DNA of 64,000 bases. It comes from Sophora flavescens. Its lineage: Eukaryota; Streptophyta; Magnoliopsida; Fabales; Fabaceae. Under the pieces are notes generated by a model, which did not search any database, was not told the DNA's origin, and worked only from the letters and a program-made list of their open reading frames with translations. The first letter of the stretch is position 1; each line of letters starts with the position of its first letter. The stretch spans positions 395,001-459,000 of the forward strand of contig CM061062.1 in NCBI GenBank assembly GCA_030762895.1, in the 5' to 3' direction. Made by a program: the position numbers and the translations under genes. This document shows, piece after piece, positions 11,664-23,574 of this stretch.

Positions 11664-13062
11664 GATAACTTTTTCTAAACTCAAATCTTTTCTCTTCTTT
11701 GCTTTCCTTTTGCTTTTGAATAGCTTGCTTGTTAATAATTGGTCAATAAGAAAAACCATAGTGTCGTTGAGTCTAGTTGGTAAGTTTGTGGATTAAATTG
11801 AACGCAACTTGGTTTAATGCATGAGTTTTTTGTGAAAACCACTTTGATGAACCACCCTCGACATTTTGAAAGTTAAATCCCCATGTGAAGAATTGAAAAT
11901 AAGAACTTAGAGGATTTTTGTTATGATTGCATGAATTATAATAAGTTTGGGGGTGAAGGGGTGCACATTCTAGGAATTGTATCTCGGTCAAACAATTTGC
12001 GAAAATAACCGGGTGAGAATTTAAGCCTCATTCATTTTTTTAATTGAGTGAATCATGTTAAGTCACATTTTCTAGGATTTGGTTGAATCTCTTCATGGTT
12101 TTCATATTTATGTGTTGCATCATATGATCTAGACAATTTTTCTTTGAATTAGCTGCTTAGCCTAAATGAACCAACCTTGATGCATGTTCCCTAGTTAGCC
12201 ATATTGAGCCTTAAAGCCTATTGTTTTTAATGACCTTACGCTACAAGCCATAAATCCAGAAAAACCATGTTAACCCAATCTTAGGATTTAGGAGAGCATG
12301 AAATATTAAACAATGTGAGCGTTGTGAGAACTAAGTTTGGGGTGGCTACAAATTGTCCTGTGTTTTGGTTGAGAAAAAGAAAAAGTAAAAAGGTTGAAGC
12401 CAAAGGCTTGAGAATGAAAGAGAATGCAAAAATTCCAAAAAGGGAAAGTGAAAAAGAATTATGAAAAGGAAAAAGGTTGTAGCCACCAAAAGAAGAAAAA
12501 GAAGATTAAATGAGAGTGAGAGTAAAGTTCTTGAATGTGAAATTTCATGCTCTCATAAATCTTAGGGACTTAGCCTTGATCCTTTGAATATCTCACCTTG
12601 AGTCAGGCCACATTACAACCTTGGAAAGACCTTTTGATGTTGCATACATGTTTTTGTGGGAACTATGTTGAGATGAAAATCAAATCTAAGGAAAATGCAC
12701 TTAACTGTGAAAAGAGTGAAAAATTCTATAACCTAGACAAATTGAGCGGAAGAGTGAATTACTAAATGCCCTTTGTGAGGAAGGCAATTGTTTGAATTGG
12801 TGATCTTCATTTTGTGTGTTTGCTGGATCCCTTGCTTGGAGTGATGATTGTTTTGATAATGAATTTCTCTTTTGTTCAAAAGTAGATGCATGTGGGGTTA
12901 CTATAATGAATAATGTGTGTGTGTGTGTGTGGGGGGGGGGTAGACATCAATTTGAAAAAGAAATTGTAAACAAGTGCATGAAGCTCGGTTAAATTTGGTT
13001 GAGTCCATGAATCTTACCTTGTTTTGAATCTTTTTGATTTTTTGTTTGCTTGGGGGACAAGC
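11664..13062 (+). other. Noncoding 3' region of A2
   Basis: No supported gene. Holds a purine-rich stretch (12370-12530) and a (GT)n(G)n simple repeat near 12912-12940. Confidence 0.5.
12912..12940. repeat. (GT)n followed by G-run microsatellite
   Basis: About eleven GT dinucleotides run into ten G residues. It lies in the 3' region of A2. Confidence 0.9.
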
Positions 13063-13369
13063 AAAGTTTAAGTTAGGGGTATTTTGATAAGCCTCCGGCT
13101 TATCAAGTTTTGTAGCTAGAAAGGCTAAGGTTTTTATGCCAATTGAGCGATTTAAGCTAATCACCCGAATTTGACTTTTTTTGTCCCTAAGTAACATTTT
13201 GAGTCTCTTAGTTAAAATGTAGGAAATTTTAGTTAAACCTGAGTCAATAAAGCATTAAAATGCTACTTTTACATTTCAGGTTAAAAGTGAAGCTTAAGGA
13301 AGGCCTAGAAAATTGGAGGAAACAAGCAAAAAGGAAAATTTGGCTTTCTCTCCTCGCAAACAAATGCTT

Positions 13370-13585
13370 GCCGTGCGAGCCAGAAGACCAGACTGAGCAG
13401 GGGCAGACATCATTCAGCCTCGCGACGCGAAAGTAATGCTCGCCTCACGAGCCAGAAGCAGGAAAGCTGAAGATCATTCAGACTCGCCTCACGAGTACTG
13501 TCTCGCCTCGCGAGAATTCAAACTCAGGAGGGAGCCAAAAATTAAGATTCGCCTCGCGAATCTCTGCTCTCCTCGCGAGCGCGTG
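13370..13585. promoter_or_regulatory. Cluster of TCGCCTCGCGA-type motifs in A2 LTR
   Basis: Roughly eight variants of CTCGCCTCGCGAG / GCCTCACGAG / CTCCTCGCGAG lie within about 215 bp just upstream of the tatttata box at 13599-13606. The same motif cluster recurs upstream of the TATA in both A3 LTRs, so it is a conserved LTR promoter feature by position. Function is inferred. Confidence 0.45.
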
Positions 13586-13598
13586 CATCCCAGTCCAC

Positions 13599-13606
13599 TA
13601 TTTATA
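13599..13606 (+). promoter_or_regulatory. TATA box in A2 LTR
   Basis: tatttata followed by gcttgttttagggc. The A3 LTRs have the matching tatttatag...tgttttaggg on their sense strand. Confidence 0.5.
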
Positions 13607-14454
13607 GCTTGTTTTAGGGCAGAATTGAGAGCTTTTGACATTGGTTCTAATCATAGTTTCGTTGGAGCTGCGTCTCGCTATGTTTTACAGAATTCTTCTT
13701 ATTATTAGGATGATTTATTTTATTTCTTTCATTGGTACTGTTACTATGAGGAACTAATCCTCTATTCTAAGGGAACGATGAAGCTACCCTTGATGGCATA
13801 TCAAATTTCAATGTGATGTTTTCTTGCTCTTATCTCAATTCTTGTTTCTTAATTCTGTTTTAATTGTGTGAATCAAAGGGCCCTTGGTTAACTTATCTAG
13901 TGCATTGAGACCGGGAGGAGATTCGTGCGTAGGACTTGGATTAGGAACACCAATTAAGAATTGCTAGGGATAGGGTAGGAGATTGGTGCAACCACATAGG
14001 GAATAAGAACTTAATAGAGGCTAACTGTAGGTTATGAGACTGAGAGGAGATTAATTTACAGTTTAGTTACGTACTTTGGATCAGTGGAAGTGACTTTAGG
14101 AGAAATTGGGGGTCCCTGTTGATAATGAAATTGAACATAGGGAATAGAAGATAATCACTTGGGTAGCTTGCATGATTGGGCAGATGGATTCGTGATCCTA
14201 GGACTTTAGTTTAATTTGAATCTCTCTGTTATTCGTTAGCGTTAATTAGTTTTTATTTGATAATAATTTGTTACTTGATAATTTCTCTCTCCTCATAGCA
14301 AATTGTTGTTGACTTGGTCAAACTGTTTGAATTTGCATAAATTTTGGTATAATTGGTCATCCAATCCCTGAGTTCGACCTCAGTAAATACTTACCATGTT
14401 TTGTATTACTTGGATCGATCCGGTACACTTGTCGGAGTCGCAACAGGTATAAAT

Positions 14455-15976
14455 TGCAATACCTCTGACACTCATCACATCTTTTTACCCTTTCAGCATA
14501 ATCGGCCCTGAGAGTCAATAGTAGCCCGAGCTAACCAATCTTGCCACCATTGACCTTCCTCCAGTATGCATCCCGCAGATTCCTCTATCTATTTCAGCCA
14601 TTACATACTCTGCCTGGTTTCTAGTCAAGTACTTCCTCAAAGGGGCATAAAATACCCGCCTATACAGCTCCCCTGCTTCAATTGTATAATGACTTGCTTT
14701 TAAACTCAACCTCCTTGCTGCCTCTTCATCTTGTGAAGTTACTCCCGACTTCAGGTATTCACATACCAGGGTCATCCATTCTCGGCTGGTATTCTTAGCT
14801 GAGCCAAAGTTTCATGTATCACAGTTTTATGTTGTCCAGGGCATTTCATGCTGGCCAACTTAGATAACAAATCGGCTCTAGTGTTTTATTCTTTAGGGAT
14901 ATGTCAATGATAAATTCATCAAAAGTTTGAGTTAAATGGATTACCTTATGAAAGTACCGAGATAGTTGGGTATCCTTCGTTTGGTAGTTCGTGTTGACCC
15001 ATCACCATCACCATACAGGACCCACCACCCAGCCTCCAAATTGTAGTTGGGCGATAACTCTACCACAAAATCAGCTAGGCATTGGGCATTCATGGGGTCC
15101 CCCTGCTCATACTTCAACCCAAATTCTGACATTTCCACCGACCATGCAATCATTCTTCCTGCTAACTCTGGCTTCCTCGGTACTTGTTTTATTGGATGAT
15201 CAATTTTAACCACGATTTGGTGACTTCGAAAATAAGGCCTTAGTCGTCGAGCTGTTGTTACCAAAGCCAATGCCTATTTTCAATGACTTGGTAGCGAGTT
15301 TCTGCCTCATGCAACACTCTACTTATAAAGTAGACTGGAGCCTGATGCTTGTATTCTTCCTGAACTATGACAACACTCATGGCTTCATTTGTAACTGAGA
15401 GATATAGCAGTAACTCCTTCCCTGGCTATGGTCGAGTTAAGATTGGCGGAGAGGATAGGAATGTTTTGAATTCTTGGAAAGTTGCTTTACATTCCTTGTT
15501 CCACTAGAACTGCTTTGGTTTCTTTAATAGCTTGAAGAATGGTCTCCCTTTTTCTGCCAACTTGGGAAGAAAACAAGATAGCTCTGCCGGTCGGCCAGCT
15601 AGCTTCTGAACTTCCTTAACATTCTGAGGGCTTTTCTTATCAATAATTGCTTGACATTTGTCCGGATTGGCTTCAATTCCTCTATGGGTTAGCTGGAATC
15701 CCAAGAACTTGCTTCCCTACACTCCGAAAGTGCACTTCTCCGGGTTTAATCTCATGTTGTATTTTTCAGATCTCACCGAATATCTCCTCCAAGTCGGCCG
15801 AATGTTTGTGAGGATCATCCGACTTTACTACCATGTCATCAACATATACTTCCACATTTCTACCAATTTACTTGACAAAAACCTTGTCCATTAGCCTTTG
15901 ATACGCTGCACCTGCATTCTTCAATCCGAAGGGCATAAACTTGTAGCAATAGTTAGCACCCTCTGTCATGAAGACT
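14455..15976 (-). pseudogene. pol: Tat-lineage (Retand/RIRE2-like) pol fragment: RT-RH-aRH-IN
   Basis: Reading leftward: RT with FMPFGLKNAGAAYQRL (about 15890-15940) and the catalytic VYVDDMVVKS (about 15840); the post-RT junction GFQLTHRGIEANPDKC and SRFLPKLAEK-like segment (15504-15704); RNase H ending with RMIAWSVEMSEFGLKYEQ and LADFVVELSP (14941-15270); the beginning of a second RNase H (WWVLYGDGDG), a Tat trait; an RADLLSKLAS segment near 14870; and the integrase zinc-finger part AEYVMAEIDRGICGMHTGGRSM with ARLVSSGYY at 14515-14620. Stops and frame changes split it, and no LTR or gag is attached. Neighbouring A2 LTR and unclassified DNA suggest it is a deletion remnant. Confidence 0.85.
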
Positions 15977-17220
15977 GTGAAATAACCAAAGTAAACACAA
16001 GAATGGGTGTTGAATTGTGTTTATCAACTTTTTCAAAACTTTGAAAATCATTTTCGCAGGCACAACAGGTAGAAAGCAAAGAAAGTTATCAGACGAGTGA
16101 GTAGTTTAATATTTAAATAGCACACATACCGGCACTTGAAGACTTACAATTTTTTAAATTCACAGATTTAACCCCAAGTTAGACAAGCAAAATTAATAAA
16201 CTCTTAAACGAATTAAGGAGATAGGGAAATAAATATCACTCAAGAGATTTATCCTGGTTCACCCCAAAATCAACATGGCTACGTCTCCTTGGCAGCACCA
16301 AGTATTCTCCACTATAACTGATCATATTATAGTAAAAGTATTCTTTTCACACCTAACCTCTTCAGGCTCACTCTTAAACAAGTATTTTTTTCTCATCTAA
16401 GCCTCTTGAGGCTCAACAACTAAAAAAGTAGGATGTGTTTGTGTATTTAATACAGATTTTCAAGTCTTTTAGGTAAACACTCGGAGAGTGGAATAAATGT
16501 GAGGAATGAAAGACTACGTATTAATTTTAAATGATTGAAGAAATAATGAATGAAGGAATGAAGAAGTAAATGCGCAGAATAAATTCTTCTTTGAATATTT
16601 GCATAGTCCTTATCTTCATTTCACGGTCTTATCTATTTATAGGCTTCAATCAATCAATAGTAGTAGAATCAATTTTATGTATGAATGTGTTTGCTGAAAA
16701 GAGGTTTTGAGATTTAGTTTGGATCGTGTAAAAAATTCACTTGAATATAGTAAACTACAAAAAAAGTATGAAATTATTTGTACAATTTAACATCTATTTG
16801 TTTGATAGTTAGTTTTATATAGGTGAAATGAGAAGGATTCTATTGGTTTCAAAATAATCCAACAACTTTTAAATAAGCTCCATATTTTTAGCTTATCTAA
16901 AAACATTTTCCTAATAAAAACATTGATTTTGTAATTTAATCAGTTTACCAAAAGATAATAGCTTCTACCGAAAAAACAACTGTTTGGATAAGATTAACAC
17001 ACTCTCACTTTATGTACACATCATTGATGCAACACCTGTGCTTACATTACTGATGAAATCCACATCTATTTGTCTCTACTTAACATGAAAACCATAAATT
17101 ATTTAGTATATATATAGTCAGCGCATTACATCATTTCTTTAAATAGAAATCAATAATCAACAAAACGAAGTAAATTCTATTTATGATATTAATTAAATTA
17201 ATTAATTTTTCACTAACTAA
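15977..17220. other. Unclassified interspersed repeat-like DNA
   Basis: No convincing coding sequence. The part near 15995-16320 (tgttgaattgtgtttatcaac; atcctggttcaccccaaaatc; gctacgtctccttggc) has the feel of a dispersed plant repeat, but I cannot assign it. AT-rich beyond 16700. Confidence 0.3.
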
Positions 17221-17357
17221 TTTCCCAGAACACTAGCAGATACTGAGGGTCGGTAATTCTCCTTTGCCGTAAGTGTGGGGTTGTTTTGATCTCAAAAGTA
17301 TATGTGAATGTGTTGCGTATGTTGCAAGGATCATACATATAGATAGTAATAATAGAG

Positions 17358-20300
17358 ATGAATAATTCTGGGAAAGAGGCTACATTGCCATTGAATCAAA
17401 CCATTAAGGAGCTTTCTGTCCAATCTAATGCCTCCAAGCAACCCTTTTTCATTGGTAACCAATGTTTCTTGATGAATTTTTTATTTATTTATAATTTTGC
17501 ACTTAATTTTTGTTTTGTTTTTGTTTTCTTGAAAAAAAAATGAGAATTTTTCAGGTGTTGCTGGTGGAACTGCGTCTGGGAAAACAACTGTGTGCAACAT
17601 GATAAATAACCAGTTTCATGATCAACGAGTTGTCGTTATTAATCAAGTAATTAATTAATTCTAATTATGTACTCTCTGAAATGATAGGATTTGTGTTCTT
17701 TTTCTCGTATATAGAAAGCAAACATGATTGGCCAGTTTTTAATTTTATTTTTGAATAAACTAATGGCTGGATTGTGTATTTATGTTTGCTTTTCTTGCCT
17801 ATCTAAAATGTTAAAGGTATCATTATTATTATGTTAAAATCCTTTTCCATGTCAAGAATTAATTCTGGAATTTTTTATTTTTTATTTTTGCATATAACAT
17901 GGTTTTATAGGACTCATTTTACTACTCCTTGAATGAGAAAATGCAACAGAAAGTTAATGAGTACAACTTTGATCATCCTGGTGAGTACATTATGGACATT
18001 TGTTCTAATTTTGTCTACCATGTGAAAGACTGAGTTTGATGCTGAATTGGTTTGAAATCTAATCTAATACAAAAACAATTGGCTCTTCCTTAATTTTCAG
18101 ATGCCTTTGATACGGAGCTTATGCTTTCAAGTATGGAGAAATTAAAACGAGGACAGGCTGTTACCATACCGAAATATGATTTCAACAAACATAAGAGAAC
18201 TGAACCTGCACGTCAGGTACTAATCTGAATTTTGGAGATTAGACATATCCTCAAAAGTTTTAAATCGCAGGTGCAGTCACGGTTGTGTTGTGATTGTTGC
18301 GACCAGATGCAGCCAATTGTGGCCGATGCATAAGGCAATCATGGTTCAATGCGGTTGCGTGCAACTGCATCATGTGATGCAGTCCGCATTTTTATCCTCA
18401 CTATGGATGGTTATTACTAGGGGTTAAGATTATACTTTCTAATAAAGTATTTGATACTACTGAGCTTATATTTGTACAATTGCCTCACTTCTACAATAAT
18501 GGCGTGTAATTTTAGTACATAATGAGGTTGGTGTGCTAGAAGTAACCAAGTTATTGGAATAACTTGATTGTGATATATCAAAACATAAATGTCATTGCAT
18601 TATATTGTTTTCATCAAAGCCTCATATATTTTGGATGCATTCTGTTGATTATAATCTGTAGGATCTTTATATTCCTTTTCTTTTGATTACTTGTAGGTTC
18701 ACCCTGCAGATATCATAGTTTTAGAAGGGATATTAGTTCTTCATGATTCTCGTGTCCGTGATCTTTTGAACATGAAGATATTTGTTGATGAAGGTAATGT
18801 TAACATTCTTGATCATGTAATTTGAAAGGTTGCATCATTAATCCTGAATGTTCCCAAGCTTCAATAAATATGGTGTGATAGTTTCTATGATTAGGACAAA
18901 GAACAGGTTCAGGACAGGAAAATCCATTTTGTATCCCTTCTGCTCTTTCTTTTTCTGGTTTAAGAAATGCAGAAATCTTGTAGCATCATGGATTTAGAAA
19001 AAAGGATGTATCAAAAATCTTTTTTCTTATTTTATTTTCTCAATGGTTTAGATTTCCATAGCAACAAGTTACTGTGAATGTCTTCCAATTTCATTTATTT
19101 ATTCATTTTTATCCTTCTTTATATTTTAGACCCCATTAGTCCAGTCAATCAGTGAGCACTATCATGTGAAGATTAGCTTATTGTGTGTTTAAAGTAACTA
19201 ATCTTACTGCAATATAGCTTTTGAAAAAAAAGTGATTTCTCCCTAAACTTTAAGCTAATCCAAACAATAACAATGGTAACACAAATGTGGTTACAATGCA
19301 GATTCTGATGTGCGCCTTGCACGGAGGATTCAACGTCAAGCTATTGAACGTGGTAGGAACATTCAGAATGTTCTAGACCAAGTTAGTGAACTTTCTTTAT
19401 CTTATCTTTTCCTTTGTGATTTCTATTTGAATTCTCAGTTCTAGTGGCAATATATTTGAAGGAAGAAAGCCAGCATGCATGTTGGATGGTTAGTTATTTT
19501 TTGGAGAAAAAGGAGTAAAGACAACTTTCCTACTTACAATTAAGCCATATTTTCATGATAGGATTTGTGGGATTGAGATCTTCTCCGTTTTTCTCTCATG
19601 TTTCCTATCATGTTATGAGAGAAAAAGAGACAAAAGCAAATTTGAATGAAATGCGATCCCATATTTGTCTCGAAAATACTAAAATATATCAATCTGTAAT
19701 GTTTAATGTATCCATATAACACTTCATTGTTTGAATATGGATTACAAATTTACATACCTTGATTAAATAATTTCAAGATTAATGTTCTTCTTGTAACTCT
19801 TTTCCAGCATCTAACTTATTCAAAGTTTTTTAAAAAATGTTTAGAATCTTGCCTGACTAATTACAGAACAAATTTTCAGTATTCCAGATTTGTAAAGCCC
19901 AGTTTTGAAGATTTTGTACTGCCAACAAAAAAATATGCTGATATTATCATCCCGGGTGGAGGAGATAATGAAGTTGCCATTGACTTGATAGTACAAAATA
20001 TACGTATGAAGCTTGGCCAGCATGATCTGTGTAAAATATATCCAAACATTTTTGTTATATTGTCAACATTTCAGGTGAAATCTCTTAGTCATATTCTTTC
20101 TTGTACAGAAAGTAATATAGATAAAGCTTATGATAATGAATTAATGATGATAATTATATATGAATCTGGATCTAAATTGCTATTTCTGTTTATACTCAGA
20201 TAAAGGGAATGCATACCCTCATCCGTGATGTCAGAACAACAAAACATGACTTTGTCTTTTACTCAGACCGCCTTATAAGGCTGGTAAACAAGTTTGTGTA

Positions 20301-22520
20301 AATAAAAGTAATGTTGAAAATTATCATAAATGTGAAGCATGATGACTTTGTATTCAATTTTAAGGTTGTCGAGCATGGGCTTGGTCAGCTTCCTTTTACT
20401 GAAAAGCAAGTCATAACACCAACAGGTAGCTCTTTATAACAAACTAAGATATCTCTTCATACCATTGATTATATAATAGTAATAATACCTCAGTTATGTA
20501 GGTTATCAGTTATCTCTTCTACTTCCTTTTTAATGCTATAATTGATGCAGCATAGAGCAAGAGAAATCTCTTATTCTTGAATATTGATTCTCTAAATTTA
20601 GATTTCCTAAAGTTCCTGCATTTAGGCAAATTATTGCACCCAACAAATCTGGCTTCAAACCTTCTCTTGATTAAATTTTACCTAACTGCAGGGAAATTCA
20701 GGGATTCCCAAATACAGGGAATCGGGATCTCTTAATCTTTATATTATTTAAGAATTTCTCTATTAATATACTATATTTCAATAGACCATTCCATCACTAT
20801 AAGTATTTCTTGCACCAAATGGTAATCGGGGCCTTTGAACCTCACACTCTTTGATTAGTAATGACTCCTAACAAAATCATATATATTTGCATATTCCTAA
20901 CATGAAGTCATCAGAAATGAGAAAACTCCCTGATCCCATGAAACTTTTTCAAACGGGTTCAAATTTTGCACTTATTTTCTCATAGTATATGTACCTATTA
21001 TATACTTTAATATTACAAAGAAAATGGTAAAGTAATTTAATTTTCTGCCCTCTGGGTGCAGGATCTATATACCCAGGGGTAATTTTCTGTAGCAGGCTGT
21101 GTGGAGTATCAGTGATTAGAAGGTACATAATTTAACTGTTTCAATCAATTTTGCAATTCAAAATCTTGCATGATATGATATGGCACACTCAATTCTATAG
21201 ATTTTCATTAAAGATGATAGAAGTTTGAGTTCAGAACTTCGTTTTATCAGATGATAATACCCTTCAGGAAATCAAAATTTGAGAGATGTCAACCATAAAA
21301 TTGTAAATAACCATTTATATCCATAAATCCAACCTAATTTTTCCATCCTAATAGTACATTTCTGTGTCATAAATGAACCGTATGGTTGCAGTCATGCAGT
21401 GATCACTAATCAGTACTAATGATAAAGATTGCATGTGTAGCCTTATGAGTTGAAACCTTTGATTCTGCACCTTTTCTCTTTACTTTTTGGTGTCTGAAAC
21501 ATATCATACTTGTTTATTAACAGTTTTTATTTGAATTACTCTTCTCTTCAATTTTCACTTCAGTGGAGAAAGCATGGAAAATGCTTTAAGAGCATGCTGT
21601 AAGGGAATCAAAATCGGTAAAATCCTTATTCATGGTCACGGCACAAACGGTCGGCAGGTTGGTGGAGGCCACTACATTGTCCCAAATGCATTCTCCTCTT
21701 CTTGTTGCTCTTACCTTGTAGTGATTATCTCATATTCTCAATGTGATGCAGTTAATCTATGAGAAGCTACCATCAGACATTGCAAGCCGTCATGTCTTGC
21801 TACTTGATCCAGTTCTGGCCACAGGTTTGACAGACCATATTGCATAATGCTTTACAAAAATGTTATTTGGACATCAAACTTGGGACAACAATCGACATTG
21901 GTTAAAGACGTTCAAAATCGTGATTAATGACGTGTTGATCTTGGCTAATTGGTATACCTGTAGACTGTAGTAGATGGGTAACTCGTTAACAGACAACTTG
22001 ATTAATGACGTACAAAATCTTGATTAATGCAGTTCAGTTGATGGTTAATGAATTACCCATCTTGGTGTACCATTAACTAAGTTCAACACGCCGTTAACAA
22101 CAATTTTGAACGTCATTAATCATTTGTCGAATATTATCCCATTTTTTATGTCCAAATAACATAACCGAAGTCTTTATTCTCTTGCACTGTGTAATAGTTG
22201 TAATTATCAGGAAACTCTGCTGTCAAAGCTATCTCTCTACTTCTCAATAAGGGTGTACCAGAATCCAATATTATATTTCTAAACCTAATAGCAGTGAGTC
22301 ACTTTGATTTGCACCTGTTCTTGTGAATTTTGGATTCCTTACAGTATATCTAATTAAACTACATGATGCAGGCACCACAGGGAATTCATGCAGTGTGCAA
22401 AAATTTCCAATGCTGAAACTTGTGACATCAGAGATTGATGCATCATTAAATGAGAATTCTCGTGTGATCCCTGGCTTGGGAGAGTTTGGAGATCGTTACT
22501 TTGCCACTGATGATGATTAG
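17358..22520 (+). CDS. UKL: Uridine kinase / UPRT-like protein (UKL type), 14 exons, last exon frameshifted
   Basis: Pyrimidine salvage: phosphorylates uridine/cytidine. The C-terminal half is a uracil phosphoribosyltransferase (UPRT) fold. Exons by GT-AG splicing: 17358-17454, 17555-17646, 17911-17980, 18101-18216, 18697-18793, 19302-19381, 19880-20074, 20200-20283, 20365-20425, 21062-21122, 21564-21657, 21752-21824, 22211-22293, 22372-22520. The first thirteen total 1203 nt (401 codons) with no stop. Motifs: P-loop GVAGGTASGKTT (about residues 33-44), NQDSFY, YNFDHPDAFDT, DIIVLEGILVLHDSRVRDL, VRLARRIQR, then UPRT HDFVFYSDRLIRL, SGESMENALRACC and PRPP loop LLLDPVLATGNSA. In exon 14 the spliced frame reads APQGIHAVCKNFQC and stops at tga 22414. 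The conserved tail (IPGLGEFGDRYFATDDD) is open one frame over to tag at 22518. The N terminus is short, and an in-frame stop at 17340 fixes the ATG. Possibly a decaying paralogue. Confidence 0.85.
18255..18400. repeat. Palindrome-containing MITE-like repeat in UKL intron 4
   Basis: The segment from 'ttttaaatcgcag' to 'gatgcagtccgcattttta' contains a near-perfect palindrome (actgcatcatgtgatgcagt) and resembles 47103-47215 inside CACTA-2, which also begins with ggttttaaat and has ctgcatcacgtgatgcgg. No coding. No TSD identified. Confidence 0.45.
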
Positions 22521-23164
22521 CTCAATAAGCAAATCCATAACTAATGACACCTTCTCCAATCATGCTTCTAGCTTCAGACAAATTTCATGATAGAGCTATC
22601 ACTTATCAAATTTGTTGACAGCATCTACATGAACATCTGAAACTGTGAAAAAAAATTGTGAAAAGTATAAGCAGCTGATTCAAGATAAATATAATAGATA
22701 TGAATAGTAGAAACTCCATATTAATGCAATATCTCATAATAACTTGATGGACTTTTTTTTGCATGATTGCATCACTGCCAAATTTCATTGAGAGTTGTAT
22801 TTGGTTACAGCAACTAAATTCCATAAAATGGTCAGCCACATGGGTCTGGAGTAGTGCATCCTTTCATCTATGTGGAAAGCATTCTTTTTTAGGCAATTGC
22901 AACTACACCATAATGGTTTGCTTGTTATTCAACAAGAATGTTGCATATGTTGTTCAAACTTAGAAACATATACAACCAGTAACATCAATGCATGATAATG
23001 CCACCATTACCCAAAAGAAAAATCAAAGCAATCACTATAGTGAGATCACATTTTCTGTTTGCAAAAACTACCAACCCTTTGATATGCCCTGGCTAGTGTG
23101 CAGTAACACTTCGATGAATGTATGAAGCAATCAAAGAATACGTATTGTACTTTTAGCCACTAAA
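22521..23164. other. UKL downstream region
   Basis: AT-rich sequence containing the presumed 3' UTR. I see no gene, and no strong poly(A) signal that I would commit to. Confidence 0.4.
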
Positions 23165-23470
23165 AAGTTGTTAGACAAAGGGGTATGAATCTGCAACAAA
23201 GAAGAGAAGAACAAAGGTAATGCGGAATCTCCAAGGCGTGTAAAAACACTAGGTTTTAGGTTCGATTCGCCCCCCGTCAATCTCTTGCGTAGATTGGATG
23301 CAATAGGTGTACCAGCGAATCCCCTTTAGGATACAATGGAGAACCTTGGTTTGGTTTGCACACCCTAAATCAAGCATATCGACAATGACAATTTACAGAG
23401 TAATAGTTTCCTTAACTCTCTCAACGCACAAAGGAGAAAAGAAGGTGATTTGAAGTGAAAAAGGCTTGAG
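23165..23470 (-). repeat. Copia-associated LTR-like repeat, left copy
   Basis: Matches 34195-34475 in the same orientation (shared blocks: gaatctg.aacaaagaagagaaga; ggtaatgc; aatctccaaggc; ccttggtttggtttgcacaccctaaa). Together the two copies bracket a copia gag fragment (and the CACTA-1 insertion), so they are probably the LTRs of a small copia remnant. Divergence is considerable and LTR termini were not resolved. Confidence 0.4.
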
Positions 23471-23574
23471 AAATTCGGAGATTTTCGAGTGCCTTTAGTA
23501 TCGTCTTATTTACGATACTCTTATTCTAAAGAAGGTGATTACCCAAATGCTCAAGAGAAATGTCATCCTTCTTA

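Larger units (their letters stand above)
11481..14442 (+). mobile_element. Athila-type element A2, 3' fragment with LTR
   Basis: Only the 3' untranslated part, PPT and one LTR remain. The stretch 11700-13080 is related in reverse to the 3' region of element A3 (51503-51840 and 38273-39417): both have the block gggtgaaggggtgcaca (near 11948 here, its complement near 39400) and the PPT aagttaggggtatttt versus A3 aagtttggggtatttt. The LTR (13085-14442) and the A3 LTR share the same design, so A2 and A3 are the same or sister families. Confidence 0.7.
13085..14442 (+). repeat. LTR of A2 with CG-palindrome cluster
   Basis: Begins TGATAAGCC after the PPT (aagttaggggtatttt), the first 21 bases forming a perfect 9-bp stem (TGATAAGCC tcc GGCTTATCA). 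It shares cattttgagtctctta and the CTCGCGAG-type cluster with the reverse complement of the A3 LTR. Ends near gtcggagtcgcaaca (14428-14442). No PBS follows, so this is a 3' or solo-like LTR. The ORF-like stretch at 13436-13708 lies in this LTR and is not a gene. Confidence 0.7.

Noticed and set aside
13436..13708. 90-codon ORF
   Set aside because: Lies in the A2 LTR across the CG motif cluster and TATA box. It is LTR sequence, not a gene.
23255..23275. ggttcgattcg resembling a tRNA/SINE B box
   Set aside because: No matching A box at the right distance, no cloverleaf, and the related copy at 34285 lacks the motif. It fits better as part of the copia-associated repeat.
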